Shown here: positions 12,901 through 25,898 of the stretch, in pieces
Position numbering within the stretch: position 1 is the first letter of the stretch
Layout of the letters: every line of letters starts with the position of its first letter
Assembly: GCA_009741485.1 (NCBI GenBank)
Contig: CM019215.1
Span: 74,980,254-75,044,253, forward strand
From: Malurus cyaneus samueli
Lineage: Eukaryota > Chordata > Aves > Passeriformes > Maluridae
Length of the DNA stretch: 64,000 nucleotides
Reading direction: 5' to 3'
Notes under the pieces: generated by a model
The model's input: the letters and a program-made list of their open reading frames with translations, nothing else
Told to the model about the DNA's origin: nothing
Database searches by the model: none
Translations under genes and position numbers: made by a program

Positions 12901-13931
12901 AACTCTCAGCAACATTTGCACTGATTTTGATTGCCCTGTTAAATGTTTTTGGACTGAGATCAAATCTGGGACAAATCACCTGGAAAGGTTTTACATAATG
13001 ATGAAGAAGTAGCATGAAAGAGTTTGATTAGAATAAAAGTTGAAATTTATCCATATTACATCCTTATTATCACAGACACTACTGAGATCTGCCCTAGAAT
13101 ATTCTTCAGAACTCAGGTGTACCTGATAAATGTTACATTCTTTACAAACTGCATATTACTAATTTGATTTGAAGGAGGACTGATTCCAGTTATGATACCA
13201 ACAGCTGCGAATGTAAAAGTACAGAGATGACTGCCTCCATTATCATTAAAATTCATTGGAGGTGGGTTCAGCAATTCCCATTTTCATTGCATTGTTTTCC
13301 TGTAGCAATCAGATTACTGTTAGACTTGATGAAAATGTTATATAGTAAAGGGCTTAAACTACCCCAGAATTTTACATTTTAAGGTCCTTGTTAAAATATG
13401 ATGAAATTGATAATTTGATTTTTATTCCTTATAATTTTTAAGACAGTAAATCCAGTGAAAGTCCAAAATTTCTTTAAATTGCCCAGTGTATGGATGAAAT
13501 GGGTCTTCCTTATGGTCATTGGTGGAGTTACATATATTGTTTTCACACACCTTCCCTGCAAAGTTCAGATGACTATCAGGGTGTTTTATTCTATCCACAT
13601 TGGTGGCTGTTTTACCCATTTTAAAGTTGAATAGGGCTTGATTCAACACTGGTCATTTGTACTAACAGACTGATTCATTAAGGTCGAAAATACCAAGTGA
13701 AAACTCTATATTTCTTCTTGAAAGAAAAAAGAACCCTGTTATGGAAAAACTATTGATTCCTTTCACACAAGGCAAAAGCATCTCAAGCCAGTTTCATCCA
13801 TACCAGCTGCAGTATTTTGATTTTAGCCATTCCCATAACAGTGCTTTCCCATTTGCATTAAACTTTAAATGGCCAGGGCTCAAATCACTGCCTCCGTGTC
13901 TATAATGCTAAACTGACCGTGCTCAGGGTTG
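9936..13931. other. unique AT-rich DNA, no gene seen
   Basis: Only short scattered open frames occur here (the longest is 88 codons, 12008-12274), without splice context. An A/T-only inverted repeat with 10-bp arms lies at 10355-10383. I recognise no interspersed repeat. Confidence 0.55.
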
Positions 13932-14126
13932 TTATCCAGTGCTGGTGTCATCTGGCGTGGAATGACTGCCATCCATGCTGCCAAGATCTCTGTTGGGAAT
14001 GTCAGTGACAGCTCTTGAGGCATAACCAGAAATGGTTTGAGAGAGTGCTTGCTTGTTCATGTTGAAATCATGACAAGGACTGTTGAAACACTTTGAACAC
14101 ACACACACACACACATGAAGTAACAA
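13932..14126 (-). other. weak candidate terminal exon, unrecognised
   Basis: On the minus strand a 64-codon frame ends with a TAA. The part below the TG repeat reads as a mixed peptide that includes ALSQTISGYASRAV and ends HSTPDDTSTG. Its codons favour purine first and pyrimidine last, the pattern of real coding DNA. Upstream on that strand a (TG)n tract (the CA repeat at 14097-14115) is followed by TTTCAACAG, a possible 3' splice site. Against this, a second frame across the same DNA is also open for about 50 codons, and I know no matching protein. Chance or conserved non-coding sequence remains more likely than a gene. Confidence 0.15.
14097..14115. repeat. (CA)n microsatellite
   Basis: Nineteen bases of alternating A and C. 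On the minus strand it reads as a TG tract directly upstream of the weak exon candidate. Confidence 0.9.
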
Positions 14127-16044
14127 AAAATAATTAAAATATTTGTGTATACCTTGGCAGCGTTTATCAATATGGACATAGTAAAATAGAGTTGCTAGTT
14201 AGGACAGTGAACTTCGCTGTCCCTTGATCCCAAACTGAACCTAGCAGCCAAGGGTTTTCCTCAACTTTTTCAGTATGGCAAAAGTATCAAGTATCTAAGG
14301 AAAATCACTTCTGGTGGATGCATTGAAAAAGAAAGGCTAGGCAGAGGAGCATCAAGTCCTGAGGACAGGAACAAATGTTCATTCACTGTTTTAGGTTTCT
14401 TTGCCTCATTGCTCGCTCTTAGAACTAAACATCATCTTTGTCTTCTAAAGACAGCCCCTTTCTTCCCATTTATAAAACATGGAAGCAGCAAGAGTGAAAA
14501 TGAGCTCTTAAACCTCTGTAAGTGCTGTTGCATACTACAGCAAAACTTTATACTACACCAGTGATGTCAGAGCTCCACCCTAACTTAAAGCAGATCAAAA
14601 CTCATGCCTGGCTTTTAATTAACCAGTAGCTACTTGCTTCTAAAACAGAAATGTAACGGCACAGCATTCTGACTCAAACTCTGCAGAAAATAATCCAAAG
14701 TAAACTAAGCAGAAAGAGAAACCCCTCATGATTAAGATATTCACATACAGAGAAGGAGGTCTGAAACCTTGCTTTTTAATTTTTTTTAATAAATAAAAGA
14801 TATAGGAATGAAACATTTTAAACATTGTAAACATTTTGAACTTATGGAAGCAAGACATACATTTTCAAAATATCCTTAGTAGAACATAATAAATCTCACT
14901 TTCACAACACACGTAGTTATAGAATCATATACTGTAACTGGAATAATATTACACTGCTTTCAAATGCTCATGCCGTGTTAATGAGAACTAAAGATATTCA
15001 GTGTGGGATGTCATTATGTTAATTACTATTAAACTTCTGTCGACGCTTCTACTCTGGAAACCAAATGAGCTATTCCTCATGTGAATTTAGTCTTCCCACC
15101 CAGATTATCTCTTGCCTGAGACCTCTGCCTCCCTAAGGGAAAGGACATGGACAACTCATACAGAGCAGGTTCTGTTGTGTTTTTCACCTGAGCTGGTCAA
15201 AATCCTCACCTGGCCACAAATTAGACATCTCTCAATTAAGCCGTATTTTTGATTTTATCACGTTATGCTAGGGACAAACCACCATGAAGTGGCATATTAA
15301 ATCAGAATTATTGTTATATTAAATATCCCACTAATTTCTTGGTTTTAGAGAAGAGGAGGACAGTATTTCACAATATCTGAATAAACCCTCTCTTAGGTAT
15401 CCCACTCAGGCTTCCATCTAGGAATTTGATCCGATGACAACTGTGAAGTTCACCTTCCTCAACCCCTCCAGCTTTATCCTTAGTGCTACTCTTGTCGCCT
15501 CCTGTAAGAATTAAAGAGCCAATTGTTAGAGAGAGAGTGATCAAGTAGTGTCAGGCTCCACAATGACCATATGATGGTACAGATTACTGAAAAACACATT
15601 ACAAAGTAGGTGTAGTTCCACACTTCATAGATACCACAGCATTGCACATCAACTGTGAAAAGAATTAGTTGATACAAAGAATCAACAGTTCTTCAATCTA
15701 CTCTACTTGTTTGTCCCTTAGAGCAGTTTCTTTAGCTCCTTTCGTATCTTTATTTACTTCACTTCTTGAGCCAAAACAATCACTGTTTTTCATCTCAGTT
15801 TCTGTCTCCTGTCTCCCTGAGAAGAGGCGTGGTGGAGTAGATTGTGGACACTTGGCTTCCAGCCAAGGTCAGCTCACATGCAACAGGTCAGCAGCACTTG
15901 CAAACTGTATAGATTAACTCTCAGAAAACACTTTGAAAATGTACTTTGCATGTTTGAAGATGGTGATTAAATTTCTGTCTCTGTCTTGAGATTTAGTGAC
16001 AAAATATAAAACACTGTTCTCAGAAAGTTTTATTTAGAACTCTT
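14127..16044. other. unique DNA, no gene seen
   Basis: An 82-codon frame at 15669-15917 and shorter ones lack domains or splice context. The motif TATAGAATCATATACTG at about 14919-14935 resembles a CR1 end, but nothing CR1-like continues beside it. Confidence 0.5.
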
Positions 16045-16125
16045 AAAAAACAAAAAACAAAACAAAAAATTACCAACCAACAAACAAACAAACAAAAGAA
16101 ACCAGACACCCCAAAACCAATCAAA
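16045..16125. repeat. A/C-rich simple sequence (AAAC type)
   Basis: A runs with single C residues pass into four or more CAAA units and then a looser A/C-rich stretch. It ends about 50 bp upstream of the SINE. Confidence 0.75.
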
Positions 16126-16173
16126 ATAACTCCCCAAACCTAAAACCCTCAAAAATTCAGAACAGACCATAAA

Positions 16174-16313
16174 GGTCTGGAACCTAACATCAGAAGTTAG
16201 AGCATGGTGCTAACACCAAGGTTGTGGGTTTAATCCTGCGTGGGTCACTTAAGAGCTGTACTTGATGATCCTGGTTGGCTTCTTTAAACTCAGAATATTA
16301 TGTGATCTGATGA
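16174..16313 (+). mobile_element. tRNA-Ile-headed SINE with CR1 tail (TguSINE1-like)
   Basis: The left part resembles a tRNA-Ile gene. GTTAGAGCATGGTGCTAACA matches the D-arm to anticodon region, CCAAGGTTGTGGGTTTAATCC matches the variable and T-arm region (B-box-like), and GGGTCA resembles the 3' acceptor end. The right part changes to a CR1 tail: TACTTGATGATCCTGGTTGG, TTCTTTAAACTCAGAATATT, then TGTGATCTGATGA in place of the family TGTGATTCTGTGA. This head-tail order is that of the SINE described from passerine birds (TguSINE1), which is thought to be mobilised by CR1. The tRNA part has lost pairing in its 5' arms and is not a working tRNA. Confidence 0.8.
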
Positions 16314-19300
16314 GAACACCAATAGCAGATGAAGAATTTCTAAAATAATATATACTGTGGTTATATTGAAAGCAAAAAATAGAGAATCAGACACTTAGAT
16401 TAGCTTGAAAATTTGCTCTTACATTTATAGAGGTAGATACTGAAAGGGTAAAATTATTTTCATTGAGTTTGCTCTTCTCTAGCAGAATGACAGTTCCCGA
16501 CTTGTACAAAAAGGGTGATTCTTTCTTGGAGAAGAATATTGAATTCAATAACTAGTGGTTACAGAACCTACTGTCTTAATGCAATATAAATAATTTTTAT
16601 TCTGGGAATATTTAATATAATTTGTTTGATGCTTAATATTTGACAGGGGAAGATATCTTTCTGTGTCTTATGACTTTAGGTCTTACAAATGCAAAAAATA
16701 TATTTACATTGTCTTAATATACTAACTCATTTAGTTAACACATTTGTAAGTCAAATGACTTTGAAATTCTTTCAGATAATGAAGGATGGGTATTTGCATA
16801 TGAATATGCTGGACAACTTTTTCATTTAATATCAATATCAGAGAACTAAGAGGTGCTCTATTGCACAAACTGGTGTAATTGATGGTTTCACCAGAAATTA
16901 ACCTGAACTCTTTGCTGTATAAAAATACATATTTGTATGATGAGGATTAATTCTCTGCTGTTTCCTTCAATATAATATAAGCTGTTATGAGATGATTCCC
17001 TAGAAGGTGATTAAAATTCTGTTTTCACTGAGAGATCATTCTTCTTCTAATTCTGTAGAGATTTTTTAATAAATTACTGTCAGTCCAATATAATAGTTAC
17101 TTTGTTTATTCTCTGATAATGAGACCAAATAAATAATCTCCAGAACTATATGAGTAGTATAAACATGTTCACATAAAAGGCAACAGAAATGCATAATGAA
17201 TAATTAAAAGATCACTCTTTTAGTAATTTTAAGTCTATTTCTATTAAATATGGTATTGTAAGAGTTAACTTGGGTCCTCAAAAATTATTGTTTAATGGGC
17301 TGAATGGCAATCTTGTCCCCTTTTACAGTTAGACTTATAAAGAAAATTCAAAGCATAGGCAAACAAACACTTGGTCCCATATTACAGTTCATGTCAGGAG
17401 AAAAAAAAAATCCATTCAATGAATGGGATAAAATGAAGTAAATTTAGTTTTATTCTGAGGCTAATGGAACTGCTTTAGGCAATGAAACAGCAGGAAGGAT
17501 GTAAATATGCACAATGACCAGCAGAAACTCCAAGGACAATGCTATTATCCTTATTAAGGTCTCATCCATAGTATGAAGTCAGGGTATATTTGGGACCTTA
17601 CACTGATACTGTAAATACTCTGCATTCTGGTACCAGCTTCCTGTGTACTCTTAATGAATGATTTCTTACTGGCAAAAATGTGCACAAACCTTTTGTAGAT
17701 AACTGAACTTGCTGAGACTCCATTTACAGCTCAGACTGCAGTGTAATGCAGGAATACTCAATCTAGTTCGGAAGGAGCTGGCTTAATTACAGGAAACATT
17801 GGAGCCTGAATAACAAAAGCAGATTGCACTCTTTCATGGACAGGGAAAAACTGAGCCTGGGACCACCGTGCTGGGAGGTGTATTTTTACAGGTGTGAGGC
17901 AGGAATGGTCTTTGCACACCAAAAGTGTGGGCAGTGGGTTCTTGGGAGCAATAGCGAGCTAATTTACAACCTGCTAACCTGTTCCTAAATTCCTGTGTGA
18001 GCAAATTCTAAAATTACTGGGTGGATACAGGCCTGCTGTTAAAGCTGAAAAGTCCGAGGTTCTTAACATCTTCTAAATTCTCAAACAAACAAAAAATAGA
18101 AATTGTTCTAAAAACTATCTTTGCTTTTCTGTGAGAGATGTAGGGATTAAGTCTTTCTTCTTTAAAGACCTAAGCAAATAGTATGGGGAAGATATGGCAG
18201 AAATTTTAAGGAGAAGAGGCTAAAGCATGATAAATCTGTTTCAAGCCAGCACCCAACAAGTCCAAATGGATGCTGAAGGCCTAAAGTCAAAACAGAAAGT
18301 CAAGTCTGGATCAAAAAGACATTAGATGGGATGTAGATACAGTAGTAATGCAACATTTTCTTGTTCAGGAAATTAGCTAATATATCTTTTATTCCTTTCA
18401 TAAGGAGAGGAATGCGTTTTGGGGTTTTTTTTCATGTTTCAGGTTTTTTCTCTTTTCACTTCATCAGTCCTTGTTTCTGTCAGATGTTTGTTGGGCCTTC
18501 TCACCAACGGCAGTAATTCCAGAATATTTGCAGCCAATTATTCTACAATGTTCTACTCTCTGTGAGAACACTGAAACTTTCAACTTTTGGGATCCATATT
18601 CCTGTTATATATCTCATTTGACATTTACTTTTCTTCTTTTTTTTTTTTTTTTTTCAGTGTTAGCTGAAGATGGTGACCCTCTGGAATACCTGCATTCTTT
18701 TTCTTTCTCCCACTCTGTGTTAACAAACTTGACTGTTCTGTGTAAGTGTAATAACTTTTCCCTCAGTTCCATTTGGAATACTCCCACCTTGTTATCCTTA
18801 TGTTGTTTGCTCAGTGCTGAAAGTAGCTTTTTTTTTTTTTTGAATTTAACTCAGGAGGATATAGCTGCCTCCTGTTTATGACTTAATATATGAGCTAATT
18901 TAAATTGGGAGGCACTATTCCCTGCTGATTCATAGGCTTCAGCATCCTTGAAAGATCTAAGATTTTTGTTCCTGTGATTGATACCACTTCTAGCATGTGA
19001 CAAAAATCTCATTTTCATCCTAAAAAATAATCAATTCAGTTTAATTTTGCATATTCTGTTTCAAGCTTCAGATAATTTTGAATTCTAATTGTCCTTTGAT
19101 AGTGTTACAGTCCTCTGGGGCTGCTATTTCTAGCAATCATAATAAACATTTCCTGAAAGATGAAAGGCATTATTTCACTGATACTGTGTGAGCCAATAAC
19201 TCGCTTGTAACACAAATAAAAACCCCAAAACACAATACCTTAACATCTGAGCTGTATTGACAACAACAGAGAGAGTATGTTGGTAGAGGAAGTTTTAATG

Positions 19301-20039
19301 CACTTTTTGGTACTTTTTAGAGTGTTTCTGGAATATTATGTCTGGTTTCAAGCAGCTCAAAAGGAGCAAAATGTTAATAAACTGGGATTATCTGCAATTT
19401 AGTGGGGGGCCAAAACACTGTTCATCTTGGAGAAGGGATGGCTACAGAGACAGGGATTGAAAGAAACAATCCAAACTCTCTATTAAAGTGCATTTTCAGT
19501 GAAAAATGTGAGACTACATTCATAAATTTAAAGTAGTAGGTTCAGACTGTAGGGTCTAAGAACATATTGGATATATTGTACTGAGGCTAAACTGGCTATT
19601 TAGGAACTTTTGGAGAATGCTGCACTTAAGAACTTCCAGGTTAATTTGTCTTCTTTGCTCTACAGAGCTTTTTGTGTTTGATTCTGTCTGCCTGTTTCCT
19701 GAACCAGCCTTGGGCTGTTTCCTTGATGCCTGAGGTCTGGGATCTGCTGCTTTATTTCTTCTTTGCCCTTGGGATCTTCATATCAATTCTTCATGTTCAC
19801 TGTGGCCAAAGTTGCTATGGGTTGTTGCATCCTCACTGTATCATTATTTAACTTTAGATTGGAGCTCATCATTGTTGATGACCTCTGTGTTTTTAAAATT
19901 TGTTCACGTAAGAGAAGGAATAATCTGAAGAGTACCTTCTGCATAACTTAATATTAACATTGTTCTGAGGAGTGTTTATTCATTTGCAGAAAATAGAACA
20001 AAGTAAGAAGTTCACTGGAATCTGTATGTACACCTGGGG
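16314..20039. other. unique AT-rich DNA, no gene seen
   Basis: It includes an octamer-like ATTTGCAT followed by ATGAATATGC at about 16793-16811. The largest open frame (136 codons, 18471-18881) runs through two T tracts, has no domain, and is probably chance. I recognise no transposable element. Confidence 0.55.
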
Positions 20040-20150
20040 TTTTTTTAAATTTTTGTTTGGTTTGTGGTGTGTTTGTTTGTTTTTTTTTTTTTTTTTTGTT
20101 TTTTTTTTTTTGTTTTTTTTTTTTGGTTGGGGTTTTGGTTAGGGTTTTTT
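20040..20150. repeat. T/G-only low-complexity tract
   Basis: Over about 110 bp the + strand is nearly all T with scattered G, with only a few A residues near the ends (for example at 20047-20049 and 20141). It includes long T runs and GGTTGGGGTTTTGGTTAGGG near its end. One TTAGGG is present, which is not enough to call a telomeric repeat. Confidence 0.9.
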
Positions 20151-20520
20151 AATTGATGGAGGATACTAGATGAATATTTCTTGTAGCTGATGTAAATTTC
20201 CCCACCTTTCTGCAGCTGTCAAAGCAATGAAGTAGGCTCAGAACTGCATTCCTGTGCTCTTTCAATGCAGAGGGTCTCTGGCTTGTACATTCCTGTAACA
20301 TCTTTAGCTCATGTCTCTCTGAGATTGTGTGACCTGGCTCTCAAAAAAATTGGTTTGCGTGGCGTGTACAGCACTGACATTGTTAATGATGCATTGCAAG
20401 ACCATTCAAAAAGATAAGTATTAACAGTAAATAGGCTCACAAATGAGTCTGGTTCACCCCTCACTCCAATTTTATTAATGTGTCAAAGCAGAAAACAATG
20501 TCCTACCTAAAGCATCAAGT

Positions 20521-20605
20521 CACTGAATCACAGAATGCGAAGAGGTTGGAATAGACTTGGAGATCACCTAGTTCCCACTCCTCTGCAATGGCTGGGATGT
20601 TCATT
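20521..20605 (-). mobile_element. CR1 3' tail fragment
   Basis: Read on the + strand it begins with GAATCACAGAATG, the reverse complement of a CR1 terminus. It continues with AGAGGTTGGAATAGACTTGG, AGATCACCTAGTTCCCACTCC and TCTGCAATGGCTGGGATG. These match the last ~85 bp of an avian CR1 inserted on the minus strand. Upstream CR1 sequence is not recognisable. Confidence 0.75.
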
Positions 20606-21148
20606 ATGAATCATTCTCTTTCTTTTTATGCAAAATTATAACAAAAAAAAATTATCAAAATAGAAAGATTTGGGAAATCATTCATTCACAATGAATACAA
20701 TGAGATCAGAGAATAATATGTAACTGAACCAGCTTCATGAGCTCTGGAACCAGTTCAACACTTCTCAGCAATGTAGACAGATTGAGGGCAAATTTAAGAT
20801 TCTTTCCACAGTGTTAAATTATATTGAGCTGTAACAGACCTCTCTTATATATTGAAAATTATTCTTGTGAGTTGAAGATATTGTATATCATGAATTTCAT
20901 ACAAAAAAAAGGATTCTAGACATATTTTGCTGTTTAGTTGCAGACTATTACAAATCCCCATTAAATATCCAGCTGATACAGGTTCTTTTATGGTACCAAA
21001 ACATCTGAGCACTCCTCATAGCTTTTACTCCTTTAAAACTCTAGAAATAAATCAAAACTATTCTCATTTTAGAAGAGAGGTTCTGATTGACAGAGAAGTA
21101 AAGGGACTTACCACAGTTTATATTAATAGGCCATGGATGAACAATCAG
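20606..21148. other. unique AT-rich DNA
   Basis: No gene or repeat recognised. A 79-codon frame at 20927-21166 has no supporting signal. Confidence 0.5.
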
Positions 21149-21884
21149 CTAAGCCAATTTTTTTAAGGAATGCCAGTGGTCAACAGAGAGAAAGAACAGT
21201 TCTTTGAACCATGAAAGAATCCTAAGCAATATAAGATGGCATGCTGCTGTAGTTTTGTAGGTATATTGTTCTGTTTTCTGCATTTCAGTAAAACTGCACA
21301 TTGCCACATTCTGCTGTGCACACCTACCTAGTGCTTCAAATAAATGTTTGCTTGCTGCAGTAGTGTATGCAGCTGGCATAAAGGAATTGCACTGGTTTTG
21401 GTCATAATGTCCCCCATGAGCAATACTTGGAGCATGAAGGAATATTTCTTTAGTGGCAAAACACTCTTGCACATCTACCAGCTTGCTCTGAGTGAAATTC
21501 TGCACTTCTGGACCAGCGTAATTAAATTCTTCATTGAGAATAGCCTATGTGAAAATATTCTGTGCAAATTGCCCTACTCCCTGGTGAATTCTTTGTGAAC
21601 AGATGCTAAGTTATTCACCCGTGGGAAGCACTTTTTCCTCCAAGGTATTTCCTGCTGATTTATGCACATTTGCCAGCATAATGCCACCTGCTTTCCTTGT
21701 ATCCAGGGGGTATGTGTGAGTAGGCAGACCCCGAAGTCTTTCTTCCACCACAACCAGGATATCCATAGGTGTTTAATATTACTTTTGTATCGATGCCCCT
21801 CCTTAAAATTGCCACAGATGATCCAGAAAAAGTCAGCTTGGTGTCTAGGAAAAGGTTCATGGAACTCAATGTGAAGAATTCCAT
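21149..21884 (-). other. high-complexity segment, unknown
   Basis: This ~735-bp segment is less AT-rich and more complex than its surroundings. The minus strand holds open frames of 74 codons (21884-21660) and 118 codons (21505-21149). Plus-strand frames of 84 and 70 codons overlap them. I recognise no domain, and the two minus frames are separated by stop codons. It might be an ancient transposon relic or a conserved non-coding block. I make no functional claim. Confidence 0.2.
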
Positions 21885-24800
21885 TTATGCACAGGCCTCT
21901 GTGTTTTGCCTTGGTATGGCTGAGGGTAATAAACGAGGTAATTTTAAATTGTTTTCACACCATGGAGGCAAGGGGAATAAAATAAGCGTACAGTGGAAGC
22001 TCCCAATTTTTATACGCTATTTTCCACTGCAGAATAAGATGTGCAAGTGTGTGTAGGAATGAGGTATATCATAACTAACATATGGTGTCAGAGGGTTGTC
22101 ATTAGAAGTGACAGTGTGGTTTTGTTCTTGTTTTGATATATTTTGAGGAGTGGAGAGTGGAGGAATGGTTCCCAGGGAACAATAGGACCGCCAGCTATGG
22201 ATTGTGTCTAAATTAGGCTGGAATGCAAGTACACTTCCATTGATGGTACCTATGTGTTTTCATCCTAAAACTAAGAAGCTGAATTTTCTGAGTTTCATTT
22301 CTTCATTTCTATCATCCAGTTAAGTATTGTTCAAGAAAGCAGATGGATTCAGTGGACTGGGTATAAAATAACATAGAGGGAAATATCAGACAGCAAATAA
22401 TGTAATATTTGAATTTTAGATTATTTAGTGATTTTAAGCAGGATCCAATAGATATCAAACTAGATAAAAGATATCAGACCTTTTTTTTTTTATTTTTTTA
22501 TTTTTATTTTTTTTTAATAGATGACAAGGAGCAATTGTATTATTTCACTTTGTCCCTTGGTAGTGACAGTGGGCAGGCCCAGTTTATTTAGTAGCACAGC
22601 TTCGTTTGTGTACAAATATAAGTGTTTTCCTGTGTGTAGGAATGTTGATTCTCCTTCTGTTGGCTTTGCACCTTGTGTTAAGTGTTCTGAGAATCTCTTT
22701 TGTTTGACAGACTACATGCTGACAGAGTTTTCCATATTGTCATGTTGTATATTATCTATTTTTAGTCTTAACTTCCTGGAAGATGGGAAGTGAAGTCAGG
22801 AAAAAAAGATATGGAAGGATGACTGCTAATGAAAACATTGTAAAGACAATCTCTGCTGCATCAGAAGTCTCTCACTTTGCCTCTAATGTCCAACAGGCAC
22901 TTGTTTCCATGGGTTAATGAAAAATAGCTTGCTGAGCTGCTGTTGTGAGGTGTTTCTTATCACTGTTTCCATAGAGTGTATTTCTTTATAATCTTAGAAT
23001 ATGAAAATATCCCTCTAATGATCTCTATATCCTCTCTACTATTGGTAGCTATATTAATTCTTTTGTCTTTAGCTAGCAAAATCAGTGTTTTTGTAAATAT
23101 TTCATAGCAGGGGCTGGAGACTTATCCAAATGCAAATTGGAATCATCCATCACTGCATTCAGCACTTGTTATCTGTAGAAGCTGACTCTCTTATCTGTGA
23201 ACTTTAAGGAGTAAAAGAGTTTAAGCAAAATGCTTCTTGAGATCTAATCAGCTTCCAATGGAGCTTTCCAAATTTCAGCTGTGTTCTCCATTTTCTTCAT
23301 ACTAATCAAACTGCAGAACCTGGCTATACCAGAGAGAACATAAGGACAGAGATCCTTCTATTACTTCTCCCACTTGTTTACGATTTCATTCTCAAGGCTA
23401 TTTCCCCTGCCTCCCCTGCTGCGTTTTGTTCAACTACTGTTCCTGGTTTTATATCTCTGAGAAATGCATGTGCCAGTACTTTTGAAAATCAAGTGTGGAG
23501 TGTTTACTCATCTTTCAGAGGATCACAGTAGTTACCAAAAGAATCTCAGAGACCAGCTGAATATTTGTGAAATAAAACATCACTCCACATTTGAAGATAA
23601 CTGAAGTTTCTATCAGCAAATATAATCACATTAGATGGCTGCTTTACAATTGGTAATTGCCCTCACCAACAACAGGAATGACAGATGAGGCAGAAAATGT
23701 GTCAGTAGAATTTTTTTTAAAGGAAACTGAAAACTGAGATAAACTGTTGCTGGACAAGCTAGTCAATGTCCCTTAATCTTTTCTACTTAATTCAAGATTA
23801 AGGCACTGAACAAATACTTTTCCTGTCTTTCGTAGTTATTTTCCAGGCAAAATATTTTCCCTTCTCTTGTGAAGCTTGGTGCCACTGAAAAGATGAGAAG
23901 ACAAAGCACTGGAAATGAACAGTGTTTTCCTTTTAGATCTTATTCTTATAATATGTTGTATTGATTCGTTTTTAACATACACTCTTAAAACATTTCAAAC
24001 AAGGGAAAATGTCTCAGTGACTACAGTATCGTAATCGCTGCCAGGGGAAGAAATTGCATTTCATCAAATATTTTCTCATGGATTTAGGGTATCTCTCACA
24101 TTCTTGTCCTTTCAGCCTCTTCAGCTGGTGGTGAAATGAAACATCAGGAGAGATGGAGTGGTTAAAGATATTTGTTTCTAAGCTTTTGTTTAAATATGAA
24201 AACAGAGGGAGAAAAAGATTTGAAAGCTACTTTGTGTTTCTGTTGTCTTCAACATGAAGGTCTCTAGCCATTTTCTCTCCCATCTTGTTTGTTTTCCACA
24301 CAGAAGTAAAGCTATTAAAAACCTGGAGATGTACCAATGTTTTTGCTGAAATAAGTTTGCATGGTACATTTGGCAAATGTATTCAAATTTTCCATTCCCT
24401 ATGTAACATTCTGCTGTGTTTATCTTGTTTCTAACTAACACTTAATAATGCTCTTTTTTTTTTTCTGAAAGTAGAATGAAAATTGTAGGAGAAGTAAATT
24501 AAGAAACGTGATTGCTATTTATAATTTCATGTTGTTTAATCATAAGCTAATTAGATCTTACAGTGTTTAATCCATCCATAAATGTGAGAACATTCACTGC
24601 TGATTAATTGCATCTCATAAAGATTCAGTTGCTGCACATTTGATTTAAAATGTCAAGGAACACAGTAAGCATTTGTAAGTTTTCTTTTTTTGAACATGTA
24701 TGAAATCCTTCTATAGAAGCCTCCAGAAGTTCCTCCCATAGATAAAAAAGCAATATTAAATATGCTTTGAAATAATTTGGAATATTATTCTACTCCTATC

Positions 24801-25898
24801 CTCTTTGATTTGCACATGGAAAGACTATGAAATATTTTCCAGTTTTGTGATTGATAAAGTACTGACTAATGCTACACTGCATTTTACATTTTAATGAAAT
24901 TTTGGAGTGAGAGGGTAGCAGACTAACATGGACATTCCTTCTTTCACTTTAGGATCGCATATGAAATTCTTCAGGTGGACTTCTGCATAGTGGTCTTGGG
25001 AATATAATCCTTAGTGAACACCTTCAGGAGTGGTAGAATAGTGATTTACACATACACTCAGTTCTTAGACAAACTGTGTCTCACAAGCTAATGGACTTCA
25101 CTGTAGGAACTCTAAAAATATGAATTTAGCGGAGATGACTGAAATTTCATTGATTAATGGGCATAAGACTCAGAAATTACTTTTATTTTTATTTTATAAA
25201 ATTTATAGTAAGTACTCTTCAAGAACAGAGCTGTTTGCTTGTTGGAGACAAAGCTTTTTTTTAACATGTGAGGGGTTTTTTTGTTGTTTAAGAATTAGTA
25301 TTAATGTGTTTGTGAACAATAAGGTTTATACCCCAGTTTTAAGTGATGGCTAGTACCCCACATACCCCACATCTCCATTTCCCTGGTTCTGATGAAAAAA
25401 AAAACCCACTATACTTCTGAGAATGCCATGCATGAATGAATTACAATTCAGAGATATAACAATAGTGATGAAAATCCCTCTGTGGCCATACTTTCCTTAC
25501 ATGCATTCAAACAATGTGTGTTTCTAGAATTTGTGGATATTGCCATAGATTCTAGAGTTATGATGATAAATAATACAGAAGCTGAGACGTTCCTCCTCAT
25601 CACAATATTAAAATGTGTGAAATGTAATGTTTAGATGTCTGATTATTTATTTGCTAATGTTTTTTTCTACCAGACATGAAACTATTTTTTACTCTCAAAT
25701 AAGTTCTTCACACTGCTTTCAAAGATTAAAAGGGGAAAAAATCATTGGACGGCTAAAACTGAATTTACAAAAGAATTAAATTAAGAATTATCTTAAAGTA
25801 TGCACGTTCTTGGAAGAAAACGTAAACAGCTATTGAGATTTTCACTGATTCATACACAGGCTTGCAATGAAGTTTTCAAGAAAATTAGGCCAAATTAA
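21885..25898. other. unique AT-rich DNA, no gene seen
   Basis: T-rich simple sequence lies at 22481-22516. The stretch 24530-24660 is dense in homeodomain-like TAATTA/TTAATTG cores and resembles vertebrate enhancer sequence, but this is only an impression. No coding evidence. Confidence 0.5.

Noticed and set aside
14919..14935. TATAGAATCATA, resembling a CR1 terminus
   Set aside because: No CR1 sequence continues on either side, so the match is too short.
16174..16250. Possible tRNA-Ile gene
   Set aside because: The 5' arms no longer pair and a CR1 tail is attached, so it is a SINE head and not a working tRNA gene.
18471..18881. 136-codon plus-strand open frame
   Set aside because: It crosses two T tracts that encode phenylalanine runs. 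It has no domain, splice context or coding rhythm.
20139..20144. TTAGGG, possible interstitial telomeric repeat
   Set aside because: Only one unit is present, within a T/G low-complexity tract.
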